Shown: positions 61,537 through 64,000 of the stretch, one piece after another
How the letters are laid out: every line of letters starts with the position of its first letter
Position numbering within the stretch: the stretch's first letter is position 1
The notes under the pieces: model-generated
Seen by the model: only the letters and a program-made list of their open reading frames with translations
What the model was told of the DNA's origin: nothing
Database searches by the model: none
Position numbers and translations under genes: made by a program
NCBI GenBank assembly: GCA_025765595.1
Contig: JAIVFH010000081.1
Location: 1 to 64,000, forward strand
Source: Obelidium mucronatum
Lineage: Eukaryota > Chytridiomycota > Chytridiomycetes > Chytridiales > Chytriomycetaceae
DNA length: 64,000 bases
Direction of reading: 5' to 3'

Positions 61537-61735
61537 GTGGTGTGGAGGGTGATGTTGTCAACGGCTATAGCATCCAGCTTGTTGGACAGCTCCTTCTTGA
61601 TGGCCTTGATGAAGTGCGTCACAAAACGGCAGTCCTGGGTGGAGACGAGTACGGCTTGGTTGACAGCGCCAGGGGTGTTTGACTTGAGCAGGACCCACAG
61701 CTCAGTGGGTGGGGCAGTTGTGGTCATCGTTTGTG
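61537..61735 (-). pseudogene. inverted copy of the Crinkler header
   Basis: Reverse-complement match to 59992-60193 (first ~67 codons, apparently identical), extending ~15 bp upstream of the ATG. After the header the frame diverges to a short tail and a stop at 61485. It has no nuclease domain. Confidence 0.85.
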
Positions 61736-61739
61736 AAGT

Positions 61740-62178
61740 TTAGGGGAAAGAAAAAATGGAAGATCGCGGTAGGCTCAGTGTCTGCCCCGTGGCAAAACTA
61801 ATTTTCAATTTTTATTTTCCTCTGCCCTATGCATTTCTGGCACCTTTCTTCGAAGCATTGGTCAAAGTCCTGATCCCCATTTGCGTCCCAAAGACGAAGA
61901 CCGTTGCCACACGGTGATGTCATTACAATTTTTAATGGATCTGTGTTTGGGATGCGAAATCAAAAAAAAAGTGCAATTTGTCGTCCATTTGGCGGCTTAC
62001 AAATTGGAGTGATTCGCCATTGTGAAATACGTGATAAATAAATACCTATTTAATATAAGTACACTCACCCAATTAATTCAAGCCACAACTGATCCTTAAT
62101 TCATGGTGCACTCAAGATCTTCAAATCTTTATCATTTTTGAGTCAGAGTCCTCATGGGTTTGCAAACAAAAAAACAAT
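61740..62178. other. intergenic region upstream of the acyl-CoA synthetase gene
   Basis: No supported gene. It is mixed composition with short frames only and presumably holds the acyl-CoA synthetase promoter. Confidence 0.4.
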
Positions 62179-64000
62179 ATGAACCAAACAGTGCAACTTG
62201 AAGGCACGGAAACCTCGTCTTCTGGAGCCATTCGCCGCAATATTCTCTCTCCAAATGCAATTACCACTGTCCCTGAAGAAGGCGTCAACACCCTCTTTGA
62301 CATTCTGCTGAGTGGAGCCACAAAGTATCCCACCAAGGACATCCTCGGTGCAAGACACATTGTGAATGTTATTGAAGAAGAAAAGGAAGTAACCAAGAAG
62401 GTGCCTGGAGGCGGAGAAGTAAAGGAGATCAAGAAGTGGAAGTTCTTTGAACTTTCGCCTTATGAGTGGCTTACATTCGGGCAAGTCAAGGACCTTGCCC
62501 TCGCATATGGATCAGGCTTTCGCGCTCTTGGCTTAAATCCAAAGGATAAACTGACAATCTATGCTGAGACAAGGTTTCTATCACTCATCCCACTCACAAG
62601 CCCATTCTTTCAAACCTCCCACCTCTTAACACAAACAAACACTTCTAGTCGCGACTGGATGCTCATGGCTTTCTCTGCTTCGTCTCAAAACATCACAATC
62701 ACAACTGCGTATGCAACGCTTGGCGAGGAAGGCCTTGTTTACTCTTTACAAGAATGTGAAATCACAACAGTTTTTACAAATGCCGACCTTTTGCCTATGA
62801 TTCTCAAAGTCGCTTCCAAAGTCCCACTTTTGAAAAATGTGGTATACAATGGATCTCCAGATTCCTCTCTCTTGCTGAAACTGGATAAGGACGCCAGTCA
62901 CTTGAACCTCGTGTCTTTGTATGAGCTCAAGACCCTTGGCGAAAAAACCCCATTCGAACCAGTCGCTCCCAAGGCTGATGACTTGGCTTGCATCATGTAT
63001 ACTTCTGGATCTACTGGCCCTCCGAAAGGTGTGATGTTGACTCACGGAAATGTCATTGGAAGTGTCAGCGGGGCCAAAAACTTTCTTAATCCGATGGTTT
63101 CTGACGAGAGAACTGAAGTTTATTTGGCTTATTTGCCATTGAGCCACATTTTGGAGCTTGTCGTGGAAATTACGATGCTTTACTTGGGTAAGATCTGGGT
63201 TTTTGTGAGAGTTAAGCTGAGAGATTTGATTAAGGCGTCGCAATGGGCTACGGAAGTGTCAAAACTTTAACAGATTCATCTGTTCGCAACTGCCTGGGAG
63301 ATATTCGCGAGCTGAAACCTGTTATTCTGGGTGGAGTGCCACAGGTATGGGAATCTATCAGAAAAGCTGTAGTCTCGAAGATCGAAACGGGCAGCTCTTT
63401 GGTGCAGTCTCTTTTTGGAGCTGCATACAATCTGAAATGGTGGTTGATGCAAAATGGAATGGGAAGTTTGGCAGGTCCATTGGACACAATCATTTTCAAC
63501 AAGATTAAAGATCAAGTTGGTGGAAGACTCAAGTACGCTTTGAGTGGCGGAGCTCCGATGCCCAAGTCAACGCAGCAGTTTATGAATGGTTGGTTTTTTT
63601 TAGCACTTTCCTTCAATATCCAGGCTTATTGAATATACACAGTGGTCGCAACTACCCTTGTGAACGGATACGGAATGACCGAGTGTGCTGCTGTCATTTC
63701 CATCCAAGATCCAAAAATGATTACCAACTTGGGCGCTTTGGGTGGAGTTGTGACCTCTCTGGAGGCGAAGCTTGTTGACGTTCCAGACATGGGATACAGA
63801 AGTACCAATGTTCCAAAACCGCAAGGAGAGCTATGGGTACGCGGATCATCGGTCATGAAAGGCTACTACAAGCAACCGCAACAAACGAAGGAGGCGTTGA
63901 CTGACGATGGCTGGCTAATGACTGGAGATATTGCTGAGTGGAACGCAAATGGAACACTTACCATCATTGATCGGAAAAAGAATTTGGTCAAGTTAGCAAA
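62179..64000 (+). CDS. long-chain acyl-CoA synthetase (AMP-forming), 3' end beyond window
   Basis: Activates fatty acids to acyl-CoA with ATP. Exons 62179-62573, 62649-63187, 63235-63598 and 63643 onward join in frame. Marks of the adenylate-forming family: YTSGSTGPPKGVMLTHGN (P-loop), YLPLSHILE, VNGYGMTECAAV, and DGWLMTGDIAEWNANG, then IIDRKKNLVKL at the window edge. The N-terminal domain and gate-like region match long-chain ACSL/Faa proteins, not 4-coumarate ligases. No signal or PTS is visible in the part present. Confidence 0.88.

Overview
The window comes from a fungal nuclear genome, most likely a zoosporic early-diverging fungus (chytrid). This is inferred from fungal gene types (APSES regulator, stearoyl-CoA desaturase with C-terminal cytochrome b5, DUF1769, GGPP synthase, Mep-type ammonium transporter), F-box/ankyrin and Sel1 families, a Crinkler-header effector, and dense short GT-AG introns (about 45-90 nt). 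About 30 host genes lie on both strands at compact spacing. No rRNA or tRNA gene was recognised.

Layout. 0.4-9.9 kb: bZIP factor, a small ORF, peroxisomal dienoyl-CoA isomerase, a Sel1/ankyrin/F-box cluster, GDSL hydrolase. 10-21.5 kb: DUF1769, GGPP synthase, CK1-like kinase, Rogdi/Rav2-like V-ATPase assembly factor, a membrane protein with two SH3 domains, acid lipase. 21.5-30.2 kb: calpain, a multi-pass membrane protein, an iron-type superoxide dismutase, an ammonium transporter. 30.3-42 kb: coiled-coil proteins, tandem methyltransferases, APSES regulator, desaturase, a second membrane/SH3 protein. 42.1-59.6 kb: an ABCC transporter gene split by a 12.7-kb mobile element. 60-64 kb: Crinkler-type gene with an inverted copy of its 5' end, then an acyl-CoA synthetase running off the window.

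The main find is the element at 45125-57854. It has a 16-bp terminal inverted repeat, a TA target duplication, longer subterminal inverted repeats and four arrays of ~145-150-bp repeats. It carries an integrase-like DDE gene with zinc ribbons, a C48 (Ulp1-like) protease, an alpha-kinase with zinc finger and AT-hook, and at least two unknown genes. It sits in the exon of an otherwise recognisable ABC transporter.

Second, several regulatory genes (bZIP, APSES, CK1-like kinase, F-box/ankyrin proteins, and ABC TMD2) show reading-frame breaks that introns do not explain, nearly all in the +1 direction. Housekeeping genes nearby splice cleanly. This could be consensus error, decay or frameshifting; sequence alone does not decide.
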